From Nocardioides humilatus (lineage in GTDB: Bacteria > Actinomycetota > Actinomycetes > Propionibacteriales > Nocardioidaceae), in NCBI RefSeq assembly GCF_008373755.1, contig NZ_VUJV01000002.1, positions 167,920-231,919 of the forward strand: a stretch of 64,000 nt of DNA, read 5' to 3'. Each line of letters begins with the position of its first letter. Within the stretch, counting starts at the first letter, position 1. The notes beneath the pieces were generated by a model. That model made no database searches. It saw only the letters and a program-made list of their open reading frames with translations, and was not told the origin of the DNA. A program made the translations under genes and the position numbers. Below are positions 15,952 through 24,606 of the stretch, one piece after another.

Positions 15952-18051
15952 ATGACCGAGACCGGGGGCGAGCGCGTGACGCGGACCCACTGCCCCTACT
16001 GCAGCCTGCAGTGCGGGATGACTCTCCAGAAGCAGGGGCGTACGGCGCTCGAGGTGCTGCCCTGGGCGGAGTTCCCGGTCAACGAAGGCGGCCTGTGCCG
16101 CAAGGGCTGGACGGCTGCGGAGCTCCGCGGCCACCGCGAGCGGCTCACCTCCCCGATGATCCGCGACCGCGCGACCGGCGAGCTGCGCGCGGCCGATTGG
16201 GACGAGGCCCTCGACCTCATCGCCACGAAGATCCAGGACCTGCAGGGCGCCCACGGTGCCGACGCCGTCGCGATCTTCGGCGGCGGCGGCCTCACCAACG
16301 AGAAGGCCTACCAGCTCGGCAAGTTCGCTCGGGTCGCTCTGCGCACCAGCCAGATCGACTACAACGGCCGGTGGTGCATGTCGTCGGCGGCGAGCGCCGG
16401 CAACCAGGCGTTTGGCATCGATCGCGGCCTGCCCTTCCCCCTGGCCGACATCGAGCAGGCCGACGTCGTGGTCCTGGTCGGCTCCAACATGGCGGAGACG
16501 ATGCCGCCGGCCGCGCGGCACCTCGACCGCCTTCGCGAGCGGGGTGGCAAGGTCGTCGCCGTCGACCCGCGCAAGACGCCCACCGCTGATCGCGCCGACC
16601 TGTTCCTCCAGCCGGTCCCCGGCACCGACCTCGCGCTCGCCCTCGGTGCGCTGCACCTGATCGACGCCGCCGGCGCCGTCGACGAGGACTACGTCGCCGC
16701 CCGCACCACCGGCTTCGACAAGGTGCGCCGCTCGGTCGCCTCGTGGTGGCCCGAGCGGGTCGAGCGGGTCACCGGCATCCACACCGACGAGCTGCGCCAG
16801 CTCGTCGAGCTGATGACGACCAACGAGAAGGTCGTCATCCTCACCGCCCGGGGCGCCGAGCAGCACAGCCAGGGCACGGCCACCGTGCTCGGCTGGATCA
16901 ACGTCGCCCTCGCACTCGGCCTCCCCGGCAAGGACAACGCCGGCTACGGCTGCCTCACGGGTCAGGGCAACGGCCAGGGCGGCCGCGAGCACGGCCAGAA
17001 GGCCGACCAGCTCCCCGGCTACCGGATGATCGACGACCCGGCCGCGCGTGAGCACGTCGCGAAGGTCTGGGGTGTCACCCCCGAGTCGCTGCCCGGCAAG
17101 GGCAAGTCGGCCTACGAGTTGCTGGAGTCCCTGGGCAGCGCTGAATCCGGGGGAGGCGGTGGCCCGAGGGCGCTGCTCGTCTTCGGTTCCAACATCGTCG
17201 TCTCCGCGCCCCGCGCCACCCACATCACCGCGCGCCTCGAGTCGCTCGACCTGCTCGTGGTCTGCGACATGGTGATGTCGGAGACCGCGGCGTTCGCCGA
17301 CGTCGTACTCCCGGTCACGCAGTGGGCCGAGGAGTCCGGCACCATGACCAACCTCGAGGGCCGGGTGATCCTGCGCGAGCAGGCCACCACCCCGCCCGCG
17401 GGTGTGCGCAGCGACCTCGACGTGATCGCCGGTCTTGCCGACCGGCTCGGTTCGCCGGTGCCCTTCGGCACCGACGTCGAGGAGATCTTCGCCGAGCTCG
17501 GCCGCGCCTCGGCCGGCGGCAAGGCCGACTACAGCGGCATCACCTACGACCGGATCCGCGCGGAGCACGGCGTGTTCTGGCCGTGCCCGACCCAGCCCGA
17601 CGGCACCATCCACCCGGGCACCCCGCGGATGTTCGCCGACTCCTTCGCGACTCCCGACGGCAAGGCCCGGTTCCTCGTGGTCGAGCACGTCGGTGCCGCC
17701 GAGCAGCCCGACGCGACCTTCCCGCTGCACCTCACCACGGGCCGGGTGCTCGCGCAGTACCAGTCCGGCGCCCAGACCCGCCGCGTGAAGTCGCTCCCCG
17801 ACGACGGTCCCTTCGTCGAGCTCCACCCGATGCTCGCCAACCGGATCGGCGCCCACGACGGCGACCCGGTCATGGTCCGCACCCGCCGCGGTGAGATGAA
17901 GGCGCCGGCCAAGGTCGTCACCACGATCCGCCCCGACACCGTCTTCATCCCCTTCCACTGGGTCGGCGCCAACCGCCTCACCAACGACGCCCTCGACCCC
18001 TCGAGCCGGATGCCCGAGTTCAAGGTCTGCGCCGCCGAGGTCACCGCCTAA
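15952..18051 (+). CDS. nasA: Assimilatory nitrate reductase, molybdopterin catalytic subunit
   Basis: 699-residue molybdopterin oxidoreductase that reduces nitrate to nitrite in the cytosol. Cys14, Cys17, Cys21 (CPYCSLQC) and Cys49 (GGLCRKGW) bind a 4Fe-4S cluster. DYNGRWCMSSA marks the region of the molybdenum ligand, and the C-terminal molydopterin-dinucleotide-binding domain has LTTGRVLAQYQSG. The length matches NasA/NarB enzymes without the extra C-terminal BFD domain; that 2Fe-2S domain sits instead on the next gene product. No Tat signal is present, which fits an assimilatory enzyme. The ATG at 15952 is set by the distance to the promoter element, equal to that at the next gene. Confidence 0.93.
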   Translation: MTETGGERVTRTHCPYCSLQCGMTLQKQGRTALEVLPWAEFPVNEGGLCRKGWTAAELRGHRERLTSPMIRDRATGELRAADWDEALDLIATKIQDLQGAHGADAVAIFGGGGLTNEKAYQLGKFARVALRTSQIDYNGRWCMSSAASAGNQAFGIDRGLPFPLADIEQADVVVLVGSNMAETMPPAARHLDRLRERGGKVVAVDPRKTPTADRADLFLQPVPGTDLALALGALHLIDAAGAVDEDYVAARTTGFDKVRRSVASWWPERVERVTGIHTDELRQLVELMTTNEKVVILTARGAEQHSQGTATVLGWINVALALGLPGKDNAGYGCLTGQGNGQGGREHGQKADQLPGYRMIDDPAAREHVAKVWGVTPESLPGKGKSAYELLESLGSAESGGGGGPRALLVFGSNIVVSAPRATHITARLESLDLLVVCDMVMSETAAFADVVLPVTQWAEESGTMTNLEGRVILREQATTPPAGVRSDLDVIAGLADRLGSPVPFGTDVEEIFAELGRASAGGKADYSGITYDRIRAEHGVFWPCPTQPDGTIHPGTPRMFADSFATPDGKARFLVVEHVGAAEQPDATFPLHLTTGRVLAQYQSGAQTRRVKSLPDDGPFVELHPMLANRIGAHDGDPVMVRTRRGEMKAPAKVVTTIRPDTVFIPFHWVGANRLTNDALDPSSRMPEFKVCAAEVTA

Positions 18052-18059
18052 CTCCCCGC

Positions 18060-18125
18060 GAAGTGTCGAACTTGCGCCCACGAAGTGGCGATGTTGGTTG
18101 CTCGAGGTGTCGATCCTGGTTCCCG
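18060..18125 (+). repeat. Three imperfect 22-bp tandem repeats after nasA
   Basis: Units start at 18060 (GAAGTGTCGAACTTG), 18082 (GAAGTGGCGATGTTG) and 18104 (GAGGTGTCGATCCTG), exactly 22 bases apart, and share 13-15 of 22 positions. They fill the gap between the nasA stop and the promoter of the next gene. The spacing is about two helical turns, as for sites bound side by side by a protein. Function unknown. Confidence 0.5.
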
Positions 18126-18191
18126 TCGCGCCCGCATTTCTTGGCGATCCGACGGTGCGTGTCGGCCACGTCACACCCGTTCTCACGAGGG

Positions 18192-18253
18192 TCTGTGAGG
18201 GTGTGAGGAACTGTTGACATCAGGGGGCAGCCGGGGGATCGCGACGCGAAACC
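18192..18253 (+). promoter_or_regulatory. Nitrate-locus promoter element, copy C (NirB-like operon)
   Basis: TCTGTGAGGGTGTGAG up to TTGAC (18214-18218), then exactly 29 bases, then CGACGCGAAACC (GAAACC at 18248-18253). The start codon is again 21 bases further on. The -10 position holds only TTTCGT, so an activator is likely to be needed. Confidence 0.78.
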
Positions 18254-18274
18254 TCGTCGCCGTTTCGTAGTCAC

Positions 18275-19804
18275 ATGACCTCGAGCCGTCCCGATTCCGC
18301 GCCTCGGCGGCTCGTGATCGTCGGCAACGGCATGGCGGCGACCCGGCTCGTCGAGGAGCTCGTCGCGCGCCGCGCGACCGACACGATGCAGATCACGGTG
18401 CTGGGCGACGAGCCGAACGCGCCGTACAACCGGATCCTGCTGTCGGCGCTGCTCGAGGGCACCCACCGCCCGGAGGCGCTGACGCTGCGCTGCGAGGAGT
18501 GGTACGCCGAGCACGGCATCGACCTGCGCCTCGGCGCCCGCGTGCTCGAGGTCGAGCGCGACCTCAAGGACGTCATGCTCGTCGACGGCACGATCATCGA
18601 GTACGACGCCCTGGTGCTCGCCACGGGCAGCATCCCCACGCTCCCGCCGATCCGTGGGCTGGTGCGGATGGACGGCTCGCTGCACGAGTCGGTGCACGCC
18701 TTCCGGTCCCTCAACGACTGTGAGCGCCTGCTCGAGGCCGTGTCCGCGACCGACGCCGACGGTGAGCTGGTCAACCGCCGCGCGGTCGTCGTCGGCGGTG
18801 GCCTCCTCGGTCTGCAGGTCGCCCGTGCGCTCGGCGCCCGCGGCATCGACACCGAGATCGTCGAGGGTGCCGACCACCTGCTCAGCCAGCAGATCGGCGA
18901 GGCGGCCGGCAAGATCCTGGCTCGGGACATGAAGAAGCTGGGCGTCTCGGTCTACACCGGCGCCCGCGCCATCAAGCTCACCGACACCTCCGACGCTCCG
19001 AGCCTGGCGGGCACGGTCAAGGTCCTCGACCCGCTGCCGACCAACCCCGGCCGGGTCGCGCTGCGCCTCGACAACGGCTTCACGCTCGACACCGACCTGG
19101 TCATCCTCACCGCCGGCGGCAAGCCGTCGACCGCGCTGGCCCGTCGGGCTGGGCTCGACGTCCGCCGCGGCCTCGTCGTCGATGACCGGCTCGCGAGCGT
19201 GACCGATCCCGACATCTACGCCCTCGGCGACTGCGTCGAGCACGACGGCCGGGTGACCGGCTTCGTGCCGCCCGCGTGGGAGCAGGCGGGCGTCCTCGCC
19301 GGCATCCTCTGCGACGAGTCGGTGAAATACGACGGCAGCCGCATCGTGGCCCGCCTCCGCGCCACCGACCTCGACGTCGCCGTGCTCGGCGACCCGGAGG
19401 GCGAGGTGCTCAAGGGCGGCGACGTGGTGGAGATGTCCAACCCGGTGCGGGGGTCGCACCGCAAGCTCGTGATCCGCGACGGCCGCATCGTCGCCGGCGC
19501 GCTGGTCGGCGACCTCAACCGGATCGGCCTCATCACCCAGCACTACGACCGGCAGACCGTGCTCGGCCCGACCGAGCCGGGCGACCTGCTCCTCGTCGAG
19601 CGCTCCGCCAAGCCCGTGCAGCTCCCCGACGACGCGGAGGTCTGCAACTGCGCCGGGGTCACGGCCGGCGCCATCCGTGCGTGCACGTCCTTCGACGATG
19701 CCCGCGAGACGACTCGCGCCACCACCGGATGTGGTGGCTGCTCCTCGGCCGTTCGCCAGCTTCTGGCGGAGCGGTCAAGCCTCACCCCGGAAGGAATCAA
19801 GTGA
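18275..19804 (+). CDS. NirB-like FAD/NADH oxidoreductase with BFD 2Fe-2S domain (probable electron donor to nitrate reductase)
   Basis: 509 residues, corresponding to the N-terminal half of NirB without the siroheme half. The FAD motif VIVGNGMAATRLV is near residue 13, the NADH motif VVVGGGLLGLQVA is near 170, an IYALGDC FAD motif follows, and a BFD-type 2Fe-2S domain at the C-terminus has CNCAGVTAGAI and TTGCGGCSS. It probably passes NADH electrons to NasA, which lacks a BFD domain (a NasB role). It shares its operon with nirB through a TGATG overlap, so assistance to nitrite reduction is also possible. Confidence 0.85.
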   Translation: MTSSRPDSAPRRLVIVGNGMAATRLVEELVARRATDTMQITVLGDEPNAPYNRILLSALLEGTHRPEALTLRCEEWYAEHGIDLRLGARVLEVERDLKDVMLVDGTIIEYDALVLATGSIPTLPPIRGLVRMDGSLHESVHAFRSLNDCERLLEAVSATDADGELVNRRAVVVGGGLLGLQVARALGARGIDTEIVEGADHLLSQQIGEAAGKILARDMKKLGVSVYTGARAIKLTDTSDAPSLAGTVKVLDPLPTNPGRVALRLDNGFTLDTDLVILTAGGKPSTALARRAGLDVRRGLVVDDRLASVTDPDIYALGDCVEHDGRVTGFVPPAWEQAGVLAGILCDESVKYDGSRIVARLRATDLDVAVLGDPEGEVLKGGDVVEMSNPVRGSHRKLVIRDGRIVAGALVGDLNRIGLITQHYDRQTVLGPTEPGDLLLVERSAKPVQLPDDAEVCNCAGVTAGAIRACTSFDDARETTRATTGCGGCSSAVRQLLAERSSLTPEGIK

Positions 19805-22374
19805 TGGCAACTCACCTTCGCAAGCAGCTCGTCGTGGTCGGCCACGGCATGGTGGGCCACCGGTTCGTGGAGTCCGCGATCTCGCGCGGTCTCACCGAGA
19901 CCTTCGACATCACCGTCGTCGGCGAGGAGCCGCGTCCGGCCTACGACCGCGTGGCGCTGACGTCGTACTTCGAGGTGGGCGCGCAGGCGCTGAGCTTCCT
20001 CCCGTCCGGCAAGTACGACGACCCGCGGGTCTCGCTGCGCCTCGACACCGAGGTCGTGGCGATCTCCCCGCGCCAGCGGATCGTGACGCTCGCCAACGGT
20101 GAGGACCTGCACTACGACGAGCTCGTCCTCGCGACCGGTGCGGCGCCGTTCGTGCCGCCGGTGCCGGGTGCCGACCTCGACAACGTCTTCGTCTACCGCA
20201 CCATCGAGGACCTCGAGGCGATCCGTGAGGCGTCGAAGAAGGGCAAGGTCGGCGCCGTCATCGGTGGTGGCCTCCTCGGTCTGGAGGCGGCCAACGCGCT
20301 GCACCAGCTCGGCATGGAGACCCACGTCGTCGAGCTCGCGCCGCGCCTGATGGCCGTGCAGATCGACGACATGGGTGGCAAGACGCTCAGCCAGCACATC
20401 AACAAGCTCGGCCTGACCGTGCACACCGGCGCGATGACCGAGGCGATCCTCGGCGACAAGAAGGGTCGCGTCGACCGGCTCGCGCTCAAGGACCGCAACC
20501 CGCTCGAGGTCGACATCGTCGTCTTCTCCGCGGGCATCCGGCCGCGTGACGCCCTCGCCCGGGCCGCCGACCTCGACGTCGCCGAGCGCGGCGGCGTCCT
20601 CGTCGACGAGTCGCTGCAGTCCTCCGACGAGCACATCTGGGCCATCGGCGAGTGTGCCGCGGTCCGCGGGATGATGTACGGCCTGGTCGCGCCCGGCTAC
20701 GACATGGCCGAGATCGTCGTCGACCGCCTGCTGGGTGGCGAGGGCGAGTTCACCGGTGCCGACATGTCCACCAAGCTCAAGCTGCTCGGTGTCGACGTCG
20801 CGTCGTTCGGTGACGCCCACGGTGCGACCGAGGGTGCGCTCGAGCTGACCTACCAGGACGCCGTTTCGGGCGTCTACAAGAAGCTGGTGATCAGCGAGGA
20901 CGGCAAGCGCCTCCTCGGTGGTGTCCTCGTCGGTGACGCCGCGGCCTACGGCATCCTGCGGCCGATGGTGGCCTCCGGGATGGAGCTGCCCGAGAACCCC
21001 GAGGAGCTGATCCTCCCGGCCTCGCGCGGTGGCGGCCTCGACATCGAACTGCCCGACGAGATGCAGGTCTGCTCCTGCAACGACGTCACCAAGGCCGAGA
21101 TCAAGGCGGCCGTCTCCGACGAGTCGACCCTCAACGACGGCTCGCCGTGCGTCGACGCGGCCTGCGTCACCGCGCACACCCGCGCCGGTTCGACCTGCGG
21201 CTCCTGCAAGACGGTCGTCAAGAAGATCGTCGAGGACTACTTCACGGCCACCGGCAAGGAGGTCGACAAGTCCCTCTGCCAGCACTTCAAGATGACCCGC
21301 CAGGAGCTCTTCGACGTCGTCGCGGTCCACGGCTACACGCGCTTCGACGACATCATCGAGGCCCACGGGTCGGGCCGTGGCTGCGACATCTGCAAGCCGG
21401 CCGTCGCGTCGATCCTGGCCAGCCTGCTCAACCAGCACGTGCTGGAGCCGGGCAACCGGCAGCTGCAGGACACCAACGACGCCTACCTCGGCAACCTGCA
21501 GAAGAACGGCACCTACTCGGTCGTGCCGCGGATCCCCGGTGGTGAGATCACGCCCGACAAGCTCATCGTCATCGGCCAGGTGGCCCAGGAGTTCGGGCTC
21601 TACACCAAGATCACGGGTGGCCAGCGGATCGACCTGTTCGGTGCCCGCATGGAGGACCTGCCGGCCATCTGGAAGCGCCTCGTCGACGCCGGCATGGAGT
21701 CCGGCCACGCCTACGGCAAGTCACTGCGCACGGTGAAGTCGTGCGTCGGCTCGACCTGGTGCCGCTACGGCGTGCAGGACTCGGTCGGCCTCGCCATCGA
21801 GCTCGAGCTCCGCTACCGGGGCCTGCGCTCGCCGCACAAGCTCAAGGGCGGTGTCTCCGGCTGCGCCCGCGAGTGTGCAGAGGCCCGGTCGAAGGACTTC
21901 GGCATCATCGCGACGGAGAAGGGCTGGAACCTCTACGTCTGCGGCAACGGCGGCGCCATCCCGGCCCACGCCCAGCTGCTCGCCGGTGACCTCGACAAGG
22001 AAACCCTGATCAAGTACCTCGACCGGTTCCTCATGTACTACATCCGCACAGCCGACCGGCTGCAGCGGACGTCGTACTGGATGGACTCGGTCGACGGCGG
22101 CCTGGACCGGATCCGGGAGATCGTCGTCGACGACGCGCTCGGCCTGGGTGCGGAGCTCGAGGCGGCGATGGACCGCCACGTCGAGTCCTACTTCGACGAG
22201 TGGAAGGCCACCATCGAGGACCCGGAGAAGATGGCCCGCTTCGTCTCCTTCGTCAACGCCCCCGGCACGCCCGACCCCAACATCACGTTCCGCGAGGAGC
22301 GCGGCCAGATCCAGGCCGACATCACCGACGGCCCGGTCTCGCTCGGTACGACGATCCCGGTAGGAGCTCCCTGA
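19804..22374 (+). CDS. nirB: Assimilatory nitrite reductase [NAD(P)H], large subunit
   Basis: 856 residues, full length. The order is FAD motif (VVVGHGMVGHRFV), NADH motif (AVIGGGLLGLEAA), BFD-type 2Fe-2S domain (CSCNDVTKAEI and STCGSCKTVV), ferredoxin-like domain and the siroheme/4Fe-4S domain with SCVGSTWCRYG and SGCARECAEA. It reduces nitrite to ammonium with six electrons from NAD(P)H. The ATG at 19804 lies in a TGATG junction with the preceding gene, and the open frame upstream is only its shadow. The stop overlaps nirD in the same way. Confidence 0.96.
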   Translation: MATHLRKQLVVVGHGMVGHRFVESAISRGLTETFDITVVGEEPRPAYDRVALTSYFEVGAQALSFLPSGKYDDPRVSLRLDTEVVAISPRQRIVTLANGEDLHYDELVLATGAAPFVPPVPGADLDNVFVYRTIEDLEAIREASKKGKVGAVIGGGLLGLEAANALHQLGMETHVVELAPRLMAVQIDDMGGKTLSQHINKLGLTVHTGAMTEAILGDKKGRVDRLALKDRNPLEVDIVVFSAGIRPRDALARAADLDVAERGGVLVDESLQSSDEHIWAIGECAAVRGMMYGLVAPGYDMAEIVVDRLLGGEGEFTGADMSTKLKLLGVDVASFGDAHGATEGALELTYQDAVSGVYKKLVISEDGKRLLGGVLVGDAAAYGILRPMVASGMELPENPEELILPASRGGGLDIELPDEMQVCSCNDVTKAEIKAAVSDESTLNDGSPCVDAACVTAHTRAGSTCGSCKTVVKKIVEDYFTATGKEVDKSLCQHFKMTRQELFDVVAVHGYTRFDDIIEAHGSGRGCDICKPAVASILASLLNQHVLEPGNRQLQDTNDAYLGNLQKNGTYSVVPRIPGGEITPDKLIVIGQVAQEFGLYTKITGGQRIDLFGARMEDLPAIWKRLVDAGMESGHAYGKSLRTVKSCVGSTWCRYGVQDSVGLAIELELRYRGLRSPHKLKGGVSGCARECAEARSKDFGIIATEKGWNLYVCGNGGAIPAHAQLLAGDLDKETLIKYLDRFLMYYIRTADRLQRTSYWMDSVDGGLDRIREIVVDDALGLGAELEAAMDRHVESYFDEWKATIEDPEKMARFVSFVNAPGTPDPNITFREERGQIQADITDGPVSLGTTIPVGAP

Positions 22375-22733
22375 TGACGGTCACCACCGAGACGACGTTC
22401 GAGACCGTCTGCCGGCTCGACCAGATCGAGCCCGAGGGTGGCGTGACCGCCCTCGTCGGCGGCGAGGCGGTCGCCGTCTTCCGCACGTTCGATGACGAGG
22501 TCTACGCCCTTTCCAACTACGATCCTTTCTCGAAGGCATCGGTCCTCTCGCGCGGGATCGTCGGCACCAAGCTGGTGGACGACGAAGACGTCCCGTTCGT
22601 GGCCAGTCCGATGTTCAAGCAGGCGTTCGACCTCCGGACGGGCCGGTGTCTCGACGACGCGAGCGTCGTTGTCACGACATACGACGTGCGGGTGGTCGAC
22701 GGGCTCGTGGAAGTGGGGCCCCGGCGCTCGTGA
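22374..22733 (+). CDS. nirD: Nitrite reductase small subunit NirD
   Basis: 119-residue Rieske-fold protein that partners NirB. It keeps the fold pattern (AVFRTFDDEVYALSNYDPFS, then FKQAFDLRTGRCL) but lacks the CxH and CxxH cluster ligands, as is usual for the small NirD type, so it carries no iron-sulfur cluster. The ATG is in a TGATG overlap with nirB and the stop overlaps the next GTG. Confidence 0.93.
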   Translation: MTVTTETTFETVCRLDQIEPEGGVTALVGGEAVAVFRTFDDEVYALSNYDPFSKASVLSRGIVGTKLVDDEDVPFVASPMFKQAFDLRTGRCLDDASVVVTTYDVRVVDGLVEVGPRRS

Positions 22734-23863
22734 GCGTGGAGGAGGAGCCGGTGGGGGACCGTCCGCTCGCCGGATTCCGCATCGGCGTGACCGCGGCCCG
22801 GCGAGCCGAGGAGCAGATCGCGCTGCTCGAGCGACGCGGTGCCGAGGTCGTGCACGCCCCGGCGCTGTCGGTCGACCCCAATCGGATCGACGAGGAGGCA
22901 CTGCTCGCGGCGACCAAGGACGTCCTCGCGCAGCCGGTCGACATCTTCCTCGCGACCACCGGCATCGGCATGAAGTCGTGGCTGACGGCCGCCGAGCGGT
23001 GGGGCCTGCAGGAGCAGCTCGTCGCTCACCTCAGCACGGCAGAGATCCTCGCCCGCGGCCCGAAGAGCGTCGGTGCCCTGCGTCGCTTCGGCCTGCGTGA
23101 GCTGTGGTCGCCGGAGTCGGAGGAGTTCGAGGACGTCCTTGCCCACCTGCGCGGACGCGACCTCACCGGCCTGCGGATCGTCGTGCAGGAGCACGGCCAG
23201 TCGCTGTCGATGGCCGCCCACGCGCTGCGCCGCGTCGGCGCTGACGTCACCACCGTCGCCATCTACCGCGTCGACCCCGCCGACGACCTCGAGCCGATGT
23301 TCGGCCTGGTCGAGGCCGTCGTCGACGGCCAGATCGACGCCGTCACCTTCACTGCCGCGCCCGCCATCGCCGCGATGATGGAAGCGGCCGCGACCGCGGG
23401 TCACCGCGACGACCTCGTCAGTGCCTTCCAGGCCGACGTGATCGCCGCGTGCGTCGGGCCGGTCACCGCTGCAGCCTTCGAGATGTGGGGCGTCCCGTCG
23501 ATCTACCCGGAGCGGTCGCGCCTCGCCGCGATGATCAAGCAGCTCGAGATCGAGCTGCCCTCCCGCGCGGGCGGGACCTCGCTCGAGGTCGCCGGCCACA
23601 CCCTGCTGCTGCACGGTGACGACGTGCTGCTCGACGGGGTCCACGTGAAGCTGTCGCCCGCTCCCTACGCCGTCCTCCAGGCGCTGCTCGTCAACCCCGG
23701 CACCGTGGTCTCCCGCCGTGACCTGCTGATGGCGCTGCCGTCCGGCACCGCCGGTTCGGAGCACGCCGTCGAGATGGCGGTCGCCCGGCTGCGCGCCTCG
23801 CTCGGCACCCGGTGCATCCAGACCGTCGTCAAGCGCGGCTACCGACTGGCCGTGTCGTCATGA
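22730..23863 (+). CDS. nnaR: HemD-fold / winged-helix regulator, NnaR type
   Basis: 377 residues. Residues about 15-270 have the uroporphyrinogen-III synthase (HemD) fold, with IGVTAARRAEEQIALLERRG and the late VTFTAAPA. Residues about 285-377 are an OmpR-type winged helix (YAVLQALLVNPGTVVSRRDLL...VKRGYRL). In Streptomyces and mycobacteria this pairing is NnaR, a regulator of nitrate and nitrite assimilation genes. It is expressed from the operon it would control (GTGA overlap with nirD, ATGA overlap with the chelatase gene). Whether it still makes uroporphyrinogen III is not clear. The GTG at 22730 is preferred because of the overlap. Confidence 0.88.
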   Translation: MSVEEEPVGDRPLAGFRIGVTAARRAEEQIALLERRGAEVVHAPALSVDPNRIDEEALLAATKDVLAQPVDIFLATTGIGMKSWLTAAERWGLQEQLVAHLSTAEILARGPKSVGALRRFGLRELWSPESEEFEDVLAHLRGRDLTGLRIVVQEHGQSLSMAAHALRRVGADVTTVAIYRVDPADDLEPMFGLVEAVVDGQIDAVTFTAAPAIAAMMEAAATAGHRDDLVSAFQADVIAACVGPVTAAAFEMWGVPSIYPERSRLAAMIKQLEIELPSRAGGTSLEVAGHTLLLHGDDVLLDGVHVKLSPAPYAVLQALLVNPGTVVSRRDLLMALPSGTAGSEHAVEMAVARLRASLGTRCIQTVVKRGYRLAVSS

Positions 23864-24528
23864 CGGTGCTGGTCACGGTCGCCCACGGCACCCGCAACCC
23901 CGACGGCAACCGCATCGCCGCCGAGATCACGGCCGAGGCCGCAACCCGGCTCGGCATGACGGCGCAGTCGTCGTACGTCGAGCTGTGCGCGCCGCTCTTC
24001 GCCGACGTGATGACCGACCTCCGCGACGACGCCGTCGTCGTACCGCTGCTGCTGTCGACCGGCTTCCACGTGCGTTCCGACCTGCCGACGGCCGTCGCCG
24101 CCGCCCGCCGCTCGGTCGCCCTCGGCGGTCCGCTCGGCCCCGACCCGCTCCTCGCTGCTGCCCAGGTCGACCGACTCGTCGAGGCCGGCGCGACCTCCGG
24201 TCAGCCGGTCGTGATGGTTGCTGCCGGGTCGACCGATCCCAAGGCGACCGCCGATCTCAGGGGCGCCGCCCGCCTGCTCGGTGACCTGTGGGGAGCCCCG
24301 GTCCGGCTCGCGACCCTGTCCGGCCTCGGTCCCCGGCTGGCCGATGTGGTCCGTCCCGGGGATGCCATGTCGGCGTACCTCCTCGCCCCCGGTCACTTCG
24401 CCGACCGCGCCCGCGACGAAGCCACCGCCGCCGGTGCCACCGTCGTCACCGACGTGATCGGCGCCCACCCCCGCGTCGTCGACCTGGTCTGCCAGCGCGT
24501 CACCCGGATGCTCTCCCGGGCAGCCTGA
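23860..24528 (+). CDS. Sirohydrochlorin chelatase (CbiX/SirB type)
   Basis: 222 residues with two CbiX-like halves. VTVAHGTRNP at the N-terminus holds the metal-binding histidine; FHVRSDLP and the C-terminal LAPGHFADR supply the second-site histidines. In this setting it most likely inserts iron into sirohydrochlorin to give the siroheme that NirB needs. The ATG at 23860 overlaps the stop of the regulator gene (ATGA). It is the last gene of the operon and is followed by a terminator hairpin. Confidence 0.87.
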   Translation: MTVLVTVAHGTRNPDGNRIAAEITAEAATRLGMTAQSSYVELCAPLFADVMTDLRDDAVVVPLLLSTGFHVRSDLPTAVAAARRSVALGGPLGPDPLLAAAQVDRLVEAGATSGQPVVMVAAGSTDPKATADLRGAARLLGDLWGAPVRLATLSGLGPRLADVVRPGDAMSAYLLAPGHFADRARDEATAAGATVVTDVIGAHPRVVDLVCQRVTRMLSRAA

Positions 24529-24540
24529 TCCGCCGCCTCA

Positions 24541-24587
24541 CAAGGGTTTTGGTTGGGAATTCCCCGAGAAACCAACCATTCCTCTTG
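24541..24587. terminator. Bidirectional terminator between convergent genes
   Basis: TGGTTGG (24550-24556) pairs with CCAACCA (24572-24578), and CAAG (24541) pairs with CTTG (24584-24587) across an internal loop. T-runs lie inside the arms on both strands. It sits between the chelatase gene and the opposing methyltransferase gene. Confidence 0.6.
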
Positions 24588-24606
24588 TGACGCGCGGGGG
24601 CTCGCG

